Positions 17,170 to 27,214 of a DNA stretch of 64,000 bases are shown here, piece after piece; the first letter of the stretch is position 1; each line of letters starts with the position of its first letter. The notes under the pieces are model-generated. The model was not told where the DNA came from and did no database searches. It was given only the letters and a program-made list of their open reading frames with translations. The position numbers and the translations under genes were made by a program. Source of the stretch: Marinobacter shengliensis (GTDB lineage: Bacteria > Pseudomonadota > Gammaproteobacteria > Pseudomonadales > Oleiphilaceae); assembly GCF_003007715.1 (NCBI RefSeq), contig NZ_PXNO01000027.1, positions 1,107,253 through 1,171,252 on the forward strand, in the 5' to 3' direction.

Positions 17170-18339
17170 TTATTCGGCTTCAACGCCCTGGATGGGACGC
17201 ACCGTTTCCCACTGCTTACAGCTGGGGCAAAGCCAGTGAAGCTGCTGGCCTGAGAAACCGCAACTGACGCAACGGTAAACCGGCCGGTTGGCGAGAATCA
17301 GGTGGCCAATACGGCTGACAAGGCGGCCTTCGTCTGTGGTCATGCCTTTTTCATAGCCGGCCATTTCCACCAGCCGGAGCAGGCCGCGAACGGATGGCCG
17401 AATTTCCAGCTCCTGCCGGAGCAGATCAATAGCGGCAGGGCGACCAAAGGAACGCTCCACCGATTCCACCAACGCCAGCAACAAACTGGTACTCGGGTAC
17501 TGTTCATAGAGTTTGCGGAGCTTTTTGACCAGCCTGCCTACATCACCGTGTTCCCGCTCGAGCTTCATCAGGCGGTCGATGGCCTCCGGACCAAACTCCG
17601 GGTTCTGGTCAAACACCTTCAGGCTTTGATTGCCCGCTTCGCGGAAGTTGCCCTGGCGGATCTGCTGTTTCATCAGCAACAAGGTTGCGCGAACACAGGA
17701 GCGGTCGTAGTCGAGGGCTTCCTTGGCCAGTTTCTGGGCAGTCCAGCGATCGTCTTTGGCCAGGGCCGCATCGGACAACTCGCAGGTAATGTACGCCAGC
17801 GTTTTGACCATCGCAGGATCTGCGTCGCTACGGGTAAGGGTCTGTGCCACCTGGGCAGCCTTTTCCCACTCCCGCTCCTGCTGATACAGCTCGATCAAGG
17901 CCGTAGCAGCGCGGCGGCCGTACTCCCGGTCCCCCATCAACTGATGCAGCAGGGCTTCCGCCCGATCGTGCAGGCCGGCATTGAGATAATCCATCGCCAG
18001 TTCCAGGGTAACCTGGGGCGTATAGCGCGCCGGCAGCTCGGGCCGGGCCAGCAGGTTTTGGTGGATCAGAATGGCGCGATCGGTTTCGCCCTTATTGCGG
18101 AAATGGCTCCCGATAGACAGATGCAGGCTAACGGTATCTTTATTGACGGCCAGGGACTGCACAAAGTTGTCCACAGCCTGGTCAGAGTAGTTGGTAAACA
18201 GGAATTGCAGACGGTCGCGAACGGAATCTTCATCGGAAATGGCCCGGGAGCGGCGCTTGCCCTGGCTACCAAACCTGCCGACCACCCAGCCGGCAGCGAC
18301 CGCTACCGTCAGAAGCAGCCACTGTAGAACTATTTCCAT
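17170..18339 (-). CDS. lapB: Lipopolysaccharide assembly protein B (TPR protein)
   Basis: LapB (YciM), an inner-membrane-anchored TPR scaffold that links FtsH to LpxC turnover and so balances LPS with phospholipid synthesis. The 389 residues begin with one membrane helix (VLQWLLLTVAVAAGWVVG). TPR-like helices fill about 40-340, and a C-terminal rubredoxin-type zinc ribbon shows CVSCGFSG and CPSCKQW. The ATG at 18339 overlaps the lapA stop as TGATG; the frame has a TTG one codon earlier. Translational coupling with lapA is likely. Confidence 0.93.
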   Translation of the reverse strand: MEIVLQWLLLTVAVAAGWVVGRFGSQGKRRSRAISDEDSVRDRLQFLFTNYSDQAVDNFVQSLAVNKDTVSLHLSIGSHFRNKGETDRAILIHQNLLARPELPARYTPQVTLELAMDYLNAGLHDRAEALLHQLMGDREYGRRAATALIELYQQEREWEKAAQVAQTLTRSDADPAMVKTLAYITCELSDAALAKDDRWTAQKLAKEALDYDRSCVRATLLLMKQQIRQGNFREAGNQSLKVFDQNPEFGPEAIDRLMKLEREHGDVGRLVKKLRKLYEQYPSTSLLLALVESVERSFGRPAAIDLLRQELEIRPSVRGLLRLVEMAGYEKGMTTDEGRLVSRIGHLILANRPVYRCVSCGFSGQQLHWLCPSCKQWETVRPIQGVEAE

Positions 18340-18641
18340 CAAATTGCCCGGTCGTTCTGTGCCCTGGATTTCTCTAATGCGTGCTCAGCACGCTCGAGTC
18401 TTTTCTTGAGAGTCCGCCGGGACACCGACGTACGGAATGTAGCAAGTAAGGTAATCAACACCCCCACAAGGGCGCCAATCACAAACGACATGATAATCCA
18501 GACGGCAACACCATGGGGCTGCGTTTCAAACAACAGGAAGTTGAGCGAAACGGCCATCTGATTGTTCAGAGAAAACACCAGCGCCAGGAGTATCAGAACC
18601 AGAACCAGAACGGTGATTAGGATCTTCTGCAGTCCTGCCAT
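18339..18641 (-). CDS. lapA: Lipopolysaccharide assembly protein A (LapA/DUF1049)
   Basis: A 100-residue inner-membrane protein with two membrane helices (about 8-28 and 44-66) and a basic, helical cytoplasmic tail (RRTLKKRLERAEHALEKSRAQ). This is the LapA (YciS) layout, known to work with LapB. The conserved NN in SLNNQ after helix 1 is present. It lies between ihfB and lapB, with its stop overlapping the lapB start. Confidence 0.9.
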   Translation of the reverse strand: MAGLQKILITVLVLVLILLALVFSLNNQMAVSLNFLLFETQPHGVAVWIIMSFVIGALVGVLITLLATFRTSVSRRTLKKRLERAEHALEKSRAQNDRAI

Positions 18642-18711
18642 GTCAATATCTCTCCAGACGGGCGCCAGGCCCGATAGTGCGGTGTTCCATCAGCATTGCC
18701 TGGAACCGGGT

Positions 18712-19008
18712 TTAAAAACCCTTCTTCAAGCTGTCATTCACCTGCTCACGCAATTCTTTGCCGGGCTTGAAGTGCGGAACATACTTGGCAGGCAGTTGCA
18801 CCGCTTCACCAGTTTTCGGATTACGCCCGGTTCGGGCTGCCCGGTGGTGCAGGGAAAAGCTGCCAAATCCCCTGATTTCAATACGCTGACCATCGGCAAG
18901 GGCCTGAGACATATGCTCGATGATGGTCTTAACCGCTAACTCCACATCCTTGACGGAGAGCTGCGTTTGCTTTGAGGCAATCAGTTCAACCAGTTCGGAC
19001 TTCGTCAT
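18712..19008 (-). CDS. ihfB: Integration host factor subunit beta
   Basis: IHF-beta, which pairs with IHF-alpha to bend DNA sharply in replication, transcription and site-specific recombination. The 98 residues include MTKSELVELIASKQ, the arm tip GRNPKTGE and PHFKPGKELRE. IHF is also a known accessory factor of many mobile elements, but proximity to the array 26 kb away is not meaningful. It lies downstream of rpsA beyond a terminator, so it probably also has its own promoter. Confidence 0.96.
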   Translation of the reverse strand: MTKSELVELIASKQTQLSVKDVELAVKTIIEHMSQALADGQRIEIRGFGSFSLHHRAARTGRNPKTGEAVQLPAKYVPHFKPGKELREQVNDSLKKGF

Positions 19009-19091
19009 GAGGCGTTTCCCTCTGTCATTATTATTCCGCAGTCAATTACCGGGTCCCAGTGCCTCTAGTTTAGCCAAACCAGAAAAAAACA

Positions 19092-19124
19092 CAAAAAAAA
19101 CGGGCTCTTAGAGCCCGTTTTTTT
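19092..19124. terminator. Intrinsic terminator between rpsA and ihfB
   Basis: CGGGCTC (19101-19107), TTA loop, GAGCCCG (19111-19117), with a run of A before and T after. Read leftward it is a strong terminator for rpsA, so ihfB is likely expressed partly independently. Confidence 0.88.
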
Positions 19125-19140
19125 GATGCCAACCGGAAAA

Positions 19141-20832
19141 TTAATCCTTATTGGCGTTTTGCTGCTGCATCTGCTCTTTGATCAGATCACCGATGGTGGT
19201 CGCACCAGAGGATTCTGCAGTTTTGCTACGTACGTTTTCCAGAGCCTGCTTGTCGTCTTCAACGTCTTTGGACTTGACAGACAGGTTGATTACGCGGTTC
19301 TTGCGATCGATGCTGATGATCTTCGCTTCAACTTCTTCGCCTTCTTTCAGAACGTTACGCGCGTCTTCAACGCGGTCACGGCTGATCTCAGAAGCCTTCA
19401 GTACCGCCTCAACTTCCTCGTTCAGGGCAATGGTAGCGCCTTTGGCGTCTACTGCAGAAACAGTACCCTTAACGATGGAGCCCTTGTCGTTCAGCTGAAC
19501 GAACTCGGCGAACGGATCGCTTTCCAGTTGCTTGATACCCAGGGAGATGCGCTCGCGCTCTGGATCAACAGACAGGATAACGGTTTCAACTTCGTCGCCT
19601 TTCTTGTACTCGCGAACGGCTTCTTCGCCAGTCTCGTTCCAGCTGATGTCAGACAGGTGAACCAGACCGTCGATGCCACCGTCCAGGCCGATGAAGATAC
19701 CGAAGTCAGTGATTGACTTGATCTTACCGGAGATACGGTCGCCCTTGTTGAACTTGCCGGAGAAGTCTTCCCACGGGTTGGCAACGCACTGCTTGATGCC
19801 CAGGGAAATACGACGACGCTCTTCGTCGATATCCAGGATCATCACTTCAACTTCGTCGCCTACCTGAACAACCTTGGACGGATGGATGTTCTTGTTGGTC
19901 CAATCCATTTCGGATACGTGAACCAGACCTTCAACACCCTCTTCCAGCTCGGCAAAGCAGCCATAGTCAGTCAGGTTGGTGACGCGTGCAGTAACCTTGG
20001 CACCTTCAGGGTAACGGGCCTTGATTTCTACCCACGGATCTTCACCCAGCTGCTTCAGACCCAGAGATACGCGGTTACGCTCGCGATCAAACTTCAGGAC
20101 CTTAACATTGATTTCGTCGCCCACATTCACGATTTCGCTCGGATGCTTGATGCGCTTCCAGGCCATATCGGTGATGTGCAGCAGGCCGTCAACACCGCCC
20201 AGATCTACGAACGCGCCGTAGTCGGTCAGGTTCTTGACGATACCCTTGATTTCCAGACCTTCGGTCAGGGTTTCCAGCAGAGCTTCGCGCTGCTCGCTGT
20301 TTTCAGCTTCCAGAACGGCGCGGCGGGAAACAACCACGTTGTTACGCTTCTGGTCCAGCTTGATAACCTTGAATTCGAGTTCTTTGTTCTCCAGGTGCGC
20401 AGTGTCGCGAACCGGACGAACGTCTACCAGGGAACCCGGCAGGAAGGCACGGATGCCAGCCAGATCAACAGTGAAACCACCCTTGACCTTGCCATTGATA
20501 ATACCCTTGACCACTTCTTCCGCTTCGAAGGACTTCTCAAGTACCTTCCAGGCTTCAGCGCGCTTGGCCTTCTCACGGGACAGACGGGTTTCACCGAAAC
20601 CGTCTTCAACTGCATCGAGAGCCACATCGACAACGTCGCCGATAGCTACTTCCAACTCGCCTTTTTCGTTCAGGAACTGGGAGGCGGGGATAACGCCTTC
20701 GGACTTCAGTCCGGCGTTAACGGTGACCCAGTCGTTATCGACGTCTACAACGGTTCCCTGAACAATGGAACCTGGTTGCATATCGATTTCTTTCAAACTT
20801 TCTTCGAAAAGATCCGCAAAGCTCTCGCTCAT
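19141..20832 (-). CDS. rpsA: 30S ribosomal protein S1
   Basis: S1, the mRNA-binding ribosomal protein needed to start translation of structured or SD-weak messages. The 563 residues contain six S1 (OB-fold) repeats, recognised by recurring GxxVxGxVxxxTDFGxFVxLxGxxGLxHxSD-type segments; the family usually has about 557 residues. It ends at a clear terminator. It follows cmk by 130 bp, as in most gammaproteobacteria. Confidence 0.98.
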   Translation of the reverse strand: MSESFADLFEESLKEIDMQPGSIVQGTVVDVDNDWVTVNAGLKSEGVIPASQFLNEKGELEVAIGDVVDVALDAVEDGFGETRLSREKAKRAEAWKVLEKSFEAEEVVKGIINGKVKGGFTVDLAGIRAFLPGSLVDVRPVRDTAHLENKELEFKVIKLDQKRNNVVVSRRAVLEAENSEQREALLETLTEGLEIKGIVKNLTDYGAFVDLGGVDGLLHITDMAWKRIKHPSEIVNVGDEINVKVLKFDRERNRVSLGLKQLGEDPWVEIKARYPEGAKVTARVTNLTDYGCFAELEEGVEGLVHVSEMDWTNKNIHPSKVVQVGDEVEVMILDIDEERRRISLGIKQCVANPWEDFSGKFNKGDRISGKIKSITDFGIFIGLDGGIDGLVHLSDISWNETGEEAVREYKKGDEVETVILSVDPERERISLGIKQLESDPFAEFVQLNDKGSIVKGTVSAVDAKGATIALNEEVEAVLKASEISRDRVEDARNVLKEGEEVEAKIISIDRKNRVINLSVKSKDVEDDKQALENVRSKTAESSGATTIGDLIKEQMQQQNANKD

Positions 20833-20963
20833 TATGTGCCCTATATGATCAACGCAAGTGTGCTCCGTGCCGCCAGCAACACGGTCTGTTAACGATTTCC
20901 GGAATCAGCCAGCGGCTGGCAATTTAGCGCTGTTTCCGGCATTCCAACAACAAAAAGGTGTAG

Positions 20964-21644
20964 TCAGGCCTGACCTGCTGCGGCCATACACCTGTCTAAC
21001 ACCTCTTCTATACTCAAACCCGTAGAATCAATGACTTGCGCATCATCTGCAGGCTTGAGAGGGGCCGCTGACCGGTTCATATCCCGATCGTCACGCACCC
21101 GTATCTCTTCCAAAAGGGCGTCAATGTTAACATCGACCCCTGCTTGCTTCAACTGATTATAACGGCGCCGCGCCCGCTCCTCGGCACTGGCGGTCAGGAA
21201 TATCTTTACCGGCGCATCGGGGAAAACCACCGTTCCCATATCCCGACCATCTGCCACCAGCCCGGGCAGCTGCCGAAAATCCCGCTGGCGTTGCAACAGC
21301 GCATCCCGCACCGGCTGTATCACCGCCACCTTTGAGGCATTGTCGCCACAGGTTTCAGTGCGGATTTCCGAGGTTACGTCCTCACCTGCCAGCACCACCT
21401 TTACCGGGTGGCCTTCGCCGGTGGGCTCGAAAGCCACATCCAGGGTGGCCGCCACCTTTACCAGACCGGCTTCGTCATTCAATGCCACGCCCTGTCGCAT
21501 AGCCGCCAATGCCGTCAACCGATAAAGCGCCCCGCTGTCGAGCAGATGCCAGCCAAGCTTTCTGGCCAGCATCTGAGTGATGGTACCTTTACCGGAACCT
21601 CCGGGACCATCAACGGCGATTACCGGTGCCTTGCTTTGGGTCAT
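20964..21644 (-). CDS. cmk: Cytidylate kinase
   Basis: Phosphorylates CMP and dCMP. The 226 residues have the P-loop GPGGSGKGT near 14-22, the NMP-binding DSGALYR and the lid DGRDMGTVVFPDA. The start overlaps the stop of the upstream tyrA-aroA gene as TAATG, showing translational coupling within the aromatic supraoperon. Confidence 0.97.
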   Translation of the reverse strand: MTQSKAPVIAVDGPGGSGKGTITQMLARKLGWHLLDSGALYRLTALAAMRQGVALNDEAGLVKVAATLDVAFEPTGEGHPVKVVLAGEDVTSEIRTETCGDNASKVAVIQPVRDALLQRQRDFRQLPGLVADGRDMGTVVFPDAPVKIFLTASAEERARRRYNQLKQAGVDVNIDALLEEIRVRDDRDMNRSAAPLKPADDAQVIDSTGLSIEEVLDRCMAAAGQA

Positions 21645-23872
21645 TAAAACTCGCCTTCTGTACTGATTTGAATGCCAGTCTGTTTGGCCAGGTCAACAAA
21701 GCCCGGGAACGACGTAGCCACATTTGCACAATCGTTGATGCGGATAGGGCCAGTGGCTCGCAGAGAGGCAACGGCGAACGACATGGAGATCCGGTGATCT
21801 TCATGGCTTTCAACCGTGCCGCCACCAATGGTCTGGCCGCCCTCGATGACAATACCATCCGGAGTAACCGTGGTTTCAACGCCCAGAGCCGCAAGCCCGT
21901 CCGCCATGACCTGAATCCGGTCACTTTCTTTTACCCGAAGCTCTTCTGCCCCACGCAACACGGTGCGGCCCTTGGCGCAGGTTGCAGCAATAAACAGCAC
22001 CGGGAATTCGTCGATCGCCAGCGGCACCTGGTCTTCCGGAATATCAATACCGCGCAGCTCTGCGGACCGAACGCGCAGGTCAGCCACGGGCTCGCCGCCA
22101 ATCACCCGCTCTTCGAGTACCTCAATGTTGGCACCCATCTGGCGAAGGATATTGATCACCCCTACCCGTGTCGGGTTCATGCCAACATGGCGCAGGGTCA
22201 GGTCGGAATCCGGTGCGATACTCGCCGCCACCAGGAAGAATGCCGCCGAGGAAATATCCGCCGGCACGTCAATGGCGCAGGCAGTCAGCTTGCCACCACC
22301 GGTGACGCTGGCTGTGGCTCCATCACGGTGAACGTGGTAACCGAAGCCCTCCAGCATTCGTTCGGTATGGTCACGGGTCGGTGCGGGTTCAGTTACCGAC
22401 GTCACGCCTTCGGCGTACAGGCCCGCCAGTAGCAGGCAGGACTTGACCTGGGCACTGGCAACCGGCATTTCATAGTGGATACCGGTCAACGGGTTACCGC
22501 CGCGGATCCTGAGCGGTGGGCGACCACCCTCGGCGGTATCAATCACCGCACCCATCGCACGCAGCGGGTCGGCAACCCGGCCCATGGGGCGCTTGGACAA
22601 GCTGGCATCGCCGGTTAACTCGGAGTCAAAAGGCTGTGCCGCCAGCAGGCCAGAGAACAGGCGCATAGCCGTACCGGAGTTACCCAGGTATAGAGGGCCG
22701 CGCGGTGCCTGGAGCCCGTGCATACCCACGCCATGAATGCGCACGAAGCCGTCTTCCGGGCCCTCTATGGTTACGCCCATATCCCTGAATGCCTGCAAGG
22801 TGGCCAGGCTGTCTTCGCCTTCCAGAAAGCCCTTCACCTCGGTAACACCTTCGGCCAGGGCGCCCAGCATGATCGACCGGTGCGACATGGATTTGTCACC
22901 CGGAACCCGAATGTCACCCCGAACGGAACCGCCGGGCTGCATAGTAAAAATAACCTGCTTGTCGGTATTGTTAGTCACGTAAGCCTGTCCTGAAAGCATC
23001 TTCGAAAAATGTTCCCGCGCCGCTTTGGCGCGACTGAAAACCCGCAGCAGGGTTGCACCATCGCCATTGGCAATGGCCGCCCTGAGCTGATCCAGGTCTT
23101 GGGTAAAATGATCAATCACGCGCAACACGGCATCGCGGTTTGACAGAAAAATGTCATGCCACATTACCGGATCACTGGCGGCAATGCGGGTGAAGTCCCG
23201 GAAGCCACCGGCGGCGTACCGGAAAATGTCCATATTCTCGTCTTCGCCCGCCAGGGTGTCCACCAGGGAAAAAGCAATGAGATGGGGCAAATGACTGGTG
23301 GCCGCCAACACTTCATCGTGATACGCCACCGACATGGTCAGGACCGTTGCACCGGTGCCCTCCCACAGAGCTGTTAGCCCTGAAAGCGCCGCCGCATCGG
23401 CATCGTCGGCTGGGGTCAGAATGACTTTGTGATTGGCGAACAGGTCCGGGTTGGCCGCCCGGATACCGCTTTTCTCCGAGCCGGCAATCGGATGCCCGGG
23501 GATCACTCTTGGCGACAGGCTGCCGAATACGGCCTTAACATCTGCGACGAAACTGGACTTGGTGCTGCCGACATCGGTCAACACTGCGTCACTCGCCAGC
23601 CAGGGTCTTATCTGTTCAAGCACCACCCGCGTTGCCCGCACCGGCACGGCCAGGACCACCAGATCACTGCCTCGCACCGCCTGTTCCAGGGTGGTCGCTG
23701 CCTGGTCAATAACACCGAGGTCCACGCCCAGTGCCGCGTCTTCCGGTTTTTGATCAAAGCCCACGACAACCCGCGCCAGGTTGTGGCTGCGAATGGCGCT
23801 GGCGAGGGAACCACCTATCAGCCCAAGGCCAATGACAGCAACACGCTGAAAAAGAGGCTGGTTATCAGCCAC
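21644..23872 (-). CDS. Prephenate dehydrogenase / EPSP synthase fusion
   Basis: A natural fusion of TyrA (tyrosine branch) and AroA (3-phosphoshikimate 1-carboxyvinyltransferase), 742 residues. The dehydrogenase part (1 to about 300) opens with the NAD site VAVIGLGLIGGS at 11-22 and has HPIAGSEKSG. The EPSP part starts near 311 with RVPGDKSMSHR (322-332) and LGNSGTAMR. The GTG at 23872 lies one base after the hisC stop and is the only sensible start; the longer open frame overlaps hisC. The fusion is known in Pseudomonas-type genomes. The AroA KSMSHR/GNSGTAMR motifs match the glyphosate-sensitive class I pattern. Confidence 0.93.
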   Translation of the reverse strand: MADNQPLFQRVAVIGLGLIGGSLASAIRSHNLARVVVGFDQKPEDAALGVDLGVIDQAATTLEQAVRGSDLVVLAVPVRATRVVLEQIRPWLASDAVLTDVGSTKSSFVADVKAVFGSLSPRVIPGHPIAGSEKSGIRAANPDLFANHKVILTPADDADAAALSGLTALWEGTGATVLTMSVAYHDEVLAATSHLPHLIAFSLVDTLAGEDENMDIFRYAAGGFRDFTRIAASDPVMWHDIFLSNRDAVLRVIDHFTQDLDQLRAAIANGDGATLLRVFSRAKAAREHFSKMLSGQAYVTNNTDKQVIFTMQPGGSVRGDIRVPGDKSMSHRSIMLGALAEGVTEVKGFLEGEDSLATLQAFRDMGVTIEGPEDGFVRIHGVGMHGLQAPRGPLYLGNSGTAMRLFSGLLAAQPFDSELTGDASLSKRPMGRVADPLRAMGAVIDTAEGGRPPLRIRGGNPLTGIHYEMPVASAQVKSCLLLAGLYAEGVTSVTEPAPTRDHTERMLEGFGYHVHRDGATASVTGGGKLTACAIDVPADISSAAFFLVAASIAPDSDLTLRHVGMNPTRVGVINILRQMGANIEVLEERVIGGEPVADLRVRSAELRGIDIPEDQVPLAIDEFPVLFIAATCAKGRTVLRGAEELRVKESDRIQVMADGLAALGVETTVTPDGIVIEGGQTIGGGTVESHEDHRISMSFAVASLRATGPIRINDCANVATSFPGFVDLAKQTGIQISTEGEF

Positions 23873-23873
23873 C

Positions 23874-24998
23874 TCAGCCCCCCTGCCCGGCAGCCGCCAG
23901 GGACTGGGACAAGGCATCCAGGAATCGCTCGTTTTCCTCTGGGAGCCCCACCGACACCCGCAGGTGAAGCGGCATGCCATAGCCGGCAATCGGGCGAACA
24001 ATCACACCATGAGACAGTAGCGACTGATAGATTCCCTGGGCCTGATCACCCACTTCAACGGCAATAAAATTACCCGCAGATGGGATATAAGGCAGGCCTA
24101 TTAATTCAAAGGCTTCCGATAGCTGACGCAGGCCAGCCGCATTCACTTCCCGGGAACGATTCAGATAGGCTTCATCCTGCAAAACCGCCGTGGCCGCCGC
24201 AAGGGCGACCGAGTCAACATTAAACGGCTGCCGCACCCGGTTCAGGATATCAGCAATGGCGGGCGAGCTTATGGCATAGCCAACCCGTAACGCGGCCAGG
24301 CCCCAGGCTTTGGAGAAGGTGCGACAGACGATCAGGTTCGGATAACGTTCAAGTAGCTTGATGCCATCCGGGTATTCCTCGCCGGTCAGGTACTCGCAGT
24401 AGGCTTCATCCAAAACCACCAGCACCCGCTCCGGGATTTTATCCAGAAACGACTCAATGGCTCTGGCGGTATGCACGGTTCCGGTAGGATTGTTGGGGTT
24501 GGCCACGAACACCAGCTTGGTGCGTTCGGTCACCGCCGCCGCCATGGCATCCAGATCGTGCCCCCACTCTTTGGCGGGAACCGGCACCCCTTTGGCACCA
24601 ATGGCCTGGGTAACGATGGGATAAACCGCAAAGGCATATTGGGAAAACACCACTTCACTCTCGGTGTCGGCAAAACAGCGGGCAATCACCTCGAGCACAT
24701 CATTAGAGCCGTTACCCAAGGTAATCTGATCCATACCCACGCCGAACCGGTTGGCCAGTGCCTGTTTCAGCTCAAAGCCGTTGCCATCAGGGTACAGGCA
24801 AAGTTCTTCCAGCGCTTTACGAGCGGCCGCCAGGGCCTTCTCGCTGGGCCCCAGAGGGTTCTCGTTGCTGGCCAGCTTGATGATCTCCGCGGGATTCAAC
24901 CCCAGTTCCCGGGCAAGCTCCTCAATGGGCTTACCGGGCTGATACGGAGACAGAGCCTGAACACCTTTTACCGCAAGACTCTGGTAATCCACTGCCAT
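23874..24998 (-). CDS. hisC: Histidinol-phosphate / aromatic aminotransferase
   Basis: A PLP enzyme of 374 residues of the HisC2 type. In this supraoperon position it is thought to serve aromatic transamination as well as histidinol-phosphate. Motifs: KLASNENPLGPS near 41-52, ANPNNPTGT near 165, the PLP-lysine segment CRTFSKAWGLAALRVGY near 225, and the C-terminal RVSVGLPEEN. It is followed by tyrA-aroA with no real gap and preceded by pheA. Confidence 0.92.
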   Translation of the reverse strand: MAVDYQSLAVKGVQALSPYQPGKPIEELARELGLNPAEIIKLASNENPLGPSEKALAAARKALEELCLYPDGNGFELKQALANRFGVGMDQITLGNGSNDVLEVIARCFADTESEVVFSQYAFAVYPIVTQAIGAKGVPVPAKEWGHDLDAMAAAVTERTKLVFVANPNNPTGTVHTARAIESFLDKIPERVLVVLDEAYCEYLTGEEYPDGIKLLERYPNLIVCRTFSKAWGLAALRVGYAISSPAIADILNRVRQPFNVDSVALAAATAVLQDEAYLNRSREVNAAGLRQLSEAFELIGLPYIPSAGNFIAVEVGDQAQGIYQSLLSHGVIVRPIAGYGMPLHLRVSVGLPEENERFLDALSQSLAAAGQGG

Positions 24999-25031
24999 TC
25001 AACTTTCCTCCCGTTGAGGTCTGTTCAGGAA

Positions 25032-26129
25032 TCAAAGCACGCCGATGGGATAGGAGCCCAGGCGCTTCAGCTCCACGGCTTCCTGGTCGATTTCTGACAA
25101 CACTTTCTTTACCTGCTCATCTTCCACGTGCCCCTCGAAATCTATGTAGAACACATAGGCCCAGGTACCACTGGGCGACGGCCGGGTTTCGATGCGAGTC
25201 AAGCTGATGCCATGGCGATGGAAAGGCTCCAGCACCGCATACAGGGCGCCAGGTTTGTTGCGCATGGAAACCAGTACGGATGACTTGTCCTGGCCGCTGG
25301 CCGGCACCTCTTCGCGCCCGATAATAAGGAAGCGGGTGGTGTTGTCCGGGCGGTCCTCAATGCTGCTGGACAGCTTTTCGAGGCCGTACAGCTCGGCGGC
25401 CATATCGCCGGCAATCGCGGCGGAGCCGGGCTCTTCCGCCGCACGGCGGGCCGCTTCCGCATTGCTGGAAACGGTGATGCGCTCAATGCCATAACGGTGT
25501 GTATCCAACCACTGCCGGCACTGGGCAAACGACTGCTGATGAGAATAGATGCGGGTAATGTCCTGGTCTTTGTGCTTGGGCGAGACCAGCAAATGATGGT
25601 GAATGCGCAACTGCACCTCGCCACAGATTTTCAGCGGCGAGGAAATGAACATATCCAGCGTGTGGTTGACCATGCCTTCAGTGGAGTTTTCCACCGGCAC
25701 CACGCCGTATTGGGCCGCACCGGATTCCACTTCACGGAACACCGCGTCAATGGCTGGCAGCGGAACGCTGATGACGGAATGGCCAAAGTGTTTGAGCGCC
25801 GCCGCCTGGGTAAAGGTGCCCAGGGGCCCCAGGAACGCGATGTGCATCGGCTTTTCCAATGCCAGGCAGGCAGACATGATCTCCCGGAACAACCGGGCCA
25901 TCTCTTCGGCCGCCAGCGGCCCGGGGTTCTGTTCCTTGATACGGCGCAGCACCTGGGCTTCCCGTTCCGGACGGTAGAAGAACACGTCCTGACCAGGATT
26001 GGCAGCCATCTTCACATTGGCCACTTCCTGGGCACACTTGGCGCGAGCGCTGATCAACTGCATGATCTGTTGATCAAGGCTGTCTATTTCGTCCCGCAGT
26101 TCACCCAGGCGGGTCTTCTCATCCGTCAT
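25032..26129 (-). CDS. pheA: Chorismate mutase / prephenate dehydratase (P-protein)
   Basis: The bifunctional enzyme of the phenylalanine branch, 365 residues. An AroQ chorismate mutase helix bundle (about 5-90, with RDEIDSLDQQIMQLISARA) is followed by the dehydratase domain (about 94-275, with GPLGTFTQAA and VENSTEGMVNHTLD). A C-terminal ACT domain contains GALYAVLEPF and ETRPS, the phenylalanine feedback region. It sits three bases from the serC stop. Confidence 0.96.
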   Translation of the reverse strand: MTDEKTRLGELRDEIDSLDQQIMQLISARAKCAQEVANVKMAANPGQDVFFYRPEREAQVLRRIKEQNPGPLAAEEMARLFREIMSACLALEKPMHIAFLGPLGTFTQAAALKHFGHSVISVPLPAIDAVFREVESGAAQYGVVPVENSTEGMVNHTLDMFISSPLKICGEVQLRIHHHLLVSPKHKDQDITRIYSHQQSFAQCRQWLDTHRYGIERITVSSNAEAARRAAEEPGSAAIAGDMAAELYGLEKLSSSIEDRPDNTTRFLIIGREEVPASGQDKSSVLVSMRNKPGALYAVLEPFHRHGISLTRIETRPSPSGTWAYVFYIDFEGHVEDEQVKKVLSEIDQEAVELKRLGSYPIGVL

Positions 26130-26131
26130 GA

Positions 26132-27214
26132 TCAGCCCCGCTCCTTCGCAAATTCCGCCATATAGTCAATCAACGCATCCACGCCCTCTTCCGGCATGGC
26201 GTTGTAGATACTGGCGCGCATACCACCCACAGAGCGGTGCCCCTGCAAGTTGAGCAACCGGCGCGCTTCTGCACCTTTCAGGAACTCACCATTGAGAGTA
26301 TCGTCCGCCAGGGTAAACGGTATGTTCATCCAGGAACGGAAGCGCGGCTCAATGGGGTTGGCGTAGAAATCATTGGTGTCGATGAAGTCATACAACTTCC
26401 GGGCTTTACGGGCGTTGATTTCGCCCATGGCCTTGACGCCACCCTGCTCTTTCAGCCATTTGAACACCAGGCCAGACAGGTACCAGGAATAGGTGGCCGG
26501 GGTGTTGTACATGGAGCCGTTATCCGCGATGACCTGATAGTTCATCATGGTCGGCGTTTCCTTACGAGCCTTACCCAGCAAGTCTTTGCGGATAATGACC
26601 ACCACCAGGCCCGACGGCCCGATGTTCTTCTGGGCGCCAGCGTAAATCAGCCCGAACTTGTTGATATCCACCGGGCGAGACAGCATGGTGGACGACATAT
26701 CCGCCACCAGCGGTACACTGCCGCTGTCTGGAATGAAGTCGTATTCCAGGCCACCGATGGTTTCATTGGGGGTGTAGTGCAGGTAGGCGGCGTCGGCACT
26801 GGCATTCCAGCTAGACTGATCTGGAATGGTGGTAAACCCGCCATCCTCGGAGCTGGCCACCACATTCACGTTACCATAGCGCTTGGCCTCAGCAATGGCC
26901 TTTTTGGACCAGATACCGGTGTTCACGTAATCGGCCGAGGACTTGTCACCCAGCAGGTTCAGCGGAATGGTGGAGAACTGACTGGAAGCTCCACCCTGCA
27001 TGAAGAGTACGGCGTAATCATCTGAAATGCCTGCAAGTTCCCGAAGGTCCTTCTCAGCCGCATCGGCAATGGCCACAAACTCGTCACTACGATGGCTCAT
27101 TTCCATAACCGACATACCGGTGCCACGCCAATCCAGCATCTCGTCACGAGCCTGCTTCAGCACGGCTTCCGGCAAGGTGGCCGGACCGGCACAGAAATTA
27201 AACGCCCTGCTCAT
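26132..27214 (-). CDS. serC: Phosphoserine aminotransferase
   Basis: A PLP enzyme for serine and pyridoxine synthesis, 360 residues as expected. It opens NFCAGPATLPEAVL; YAGAQKNIGPSG near 190-200 holds the PLP lysine; GGMRASIYNAMP is near the end. Its ATG overlaps the gyrA stop (ATGA). Unusually close coupling of a topoisomerase and a biosynthetic gene is a known trait of this supraoperon. Confidence 0.97.
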   Translation of the reverse strand: MSRAFNFCAGPATLPEAVLKQARDEMLDWRGTGMSVMEMSHRSDEFVAIADAAEKDLRELAGISDDYAVLFMQGGASSQFSTIPLNLLGDKSSADYVNTGIWSKKAIAEAKRYGNVNVVASSEDGGFTTIPDQSSWNASADAAYLHYTPNETIGGLEYDFIPDSGSVPLVADMSSTMLSRPVDINKFGLIYAGAQKNIGPSGLVVVIIRKDLLGKARKETPTMMNYQVIADNGSMYNTPATYSWYLSGLVFKWLKEQGGVKAMGEINARKARKLYDFIDTNDFYANPIEPRFRSWMNIPFTLADDTLNGEFLKGAEARRLLNLQGHRSVGGMRASIYNAMPEEGVDALIDYMAEFAKERG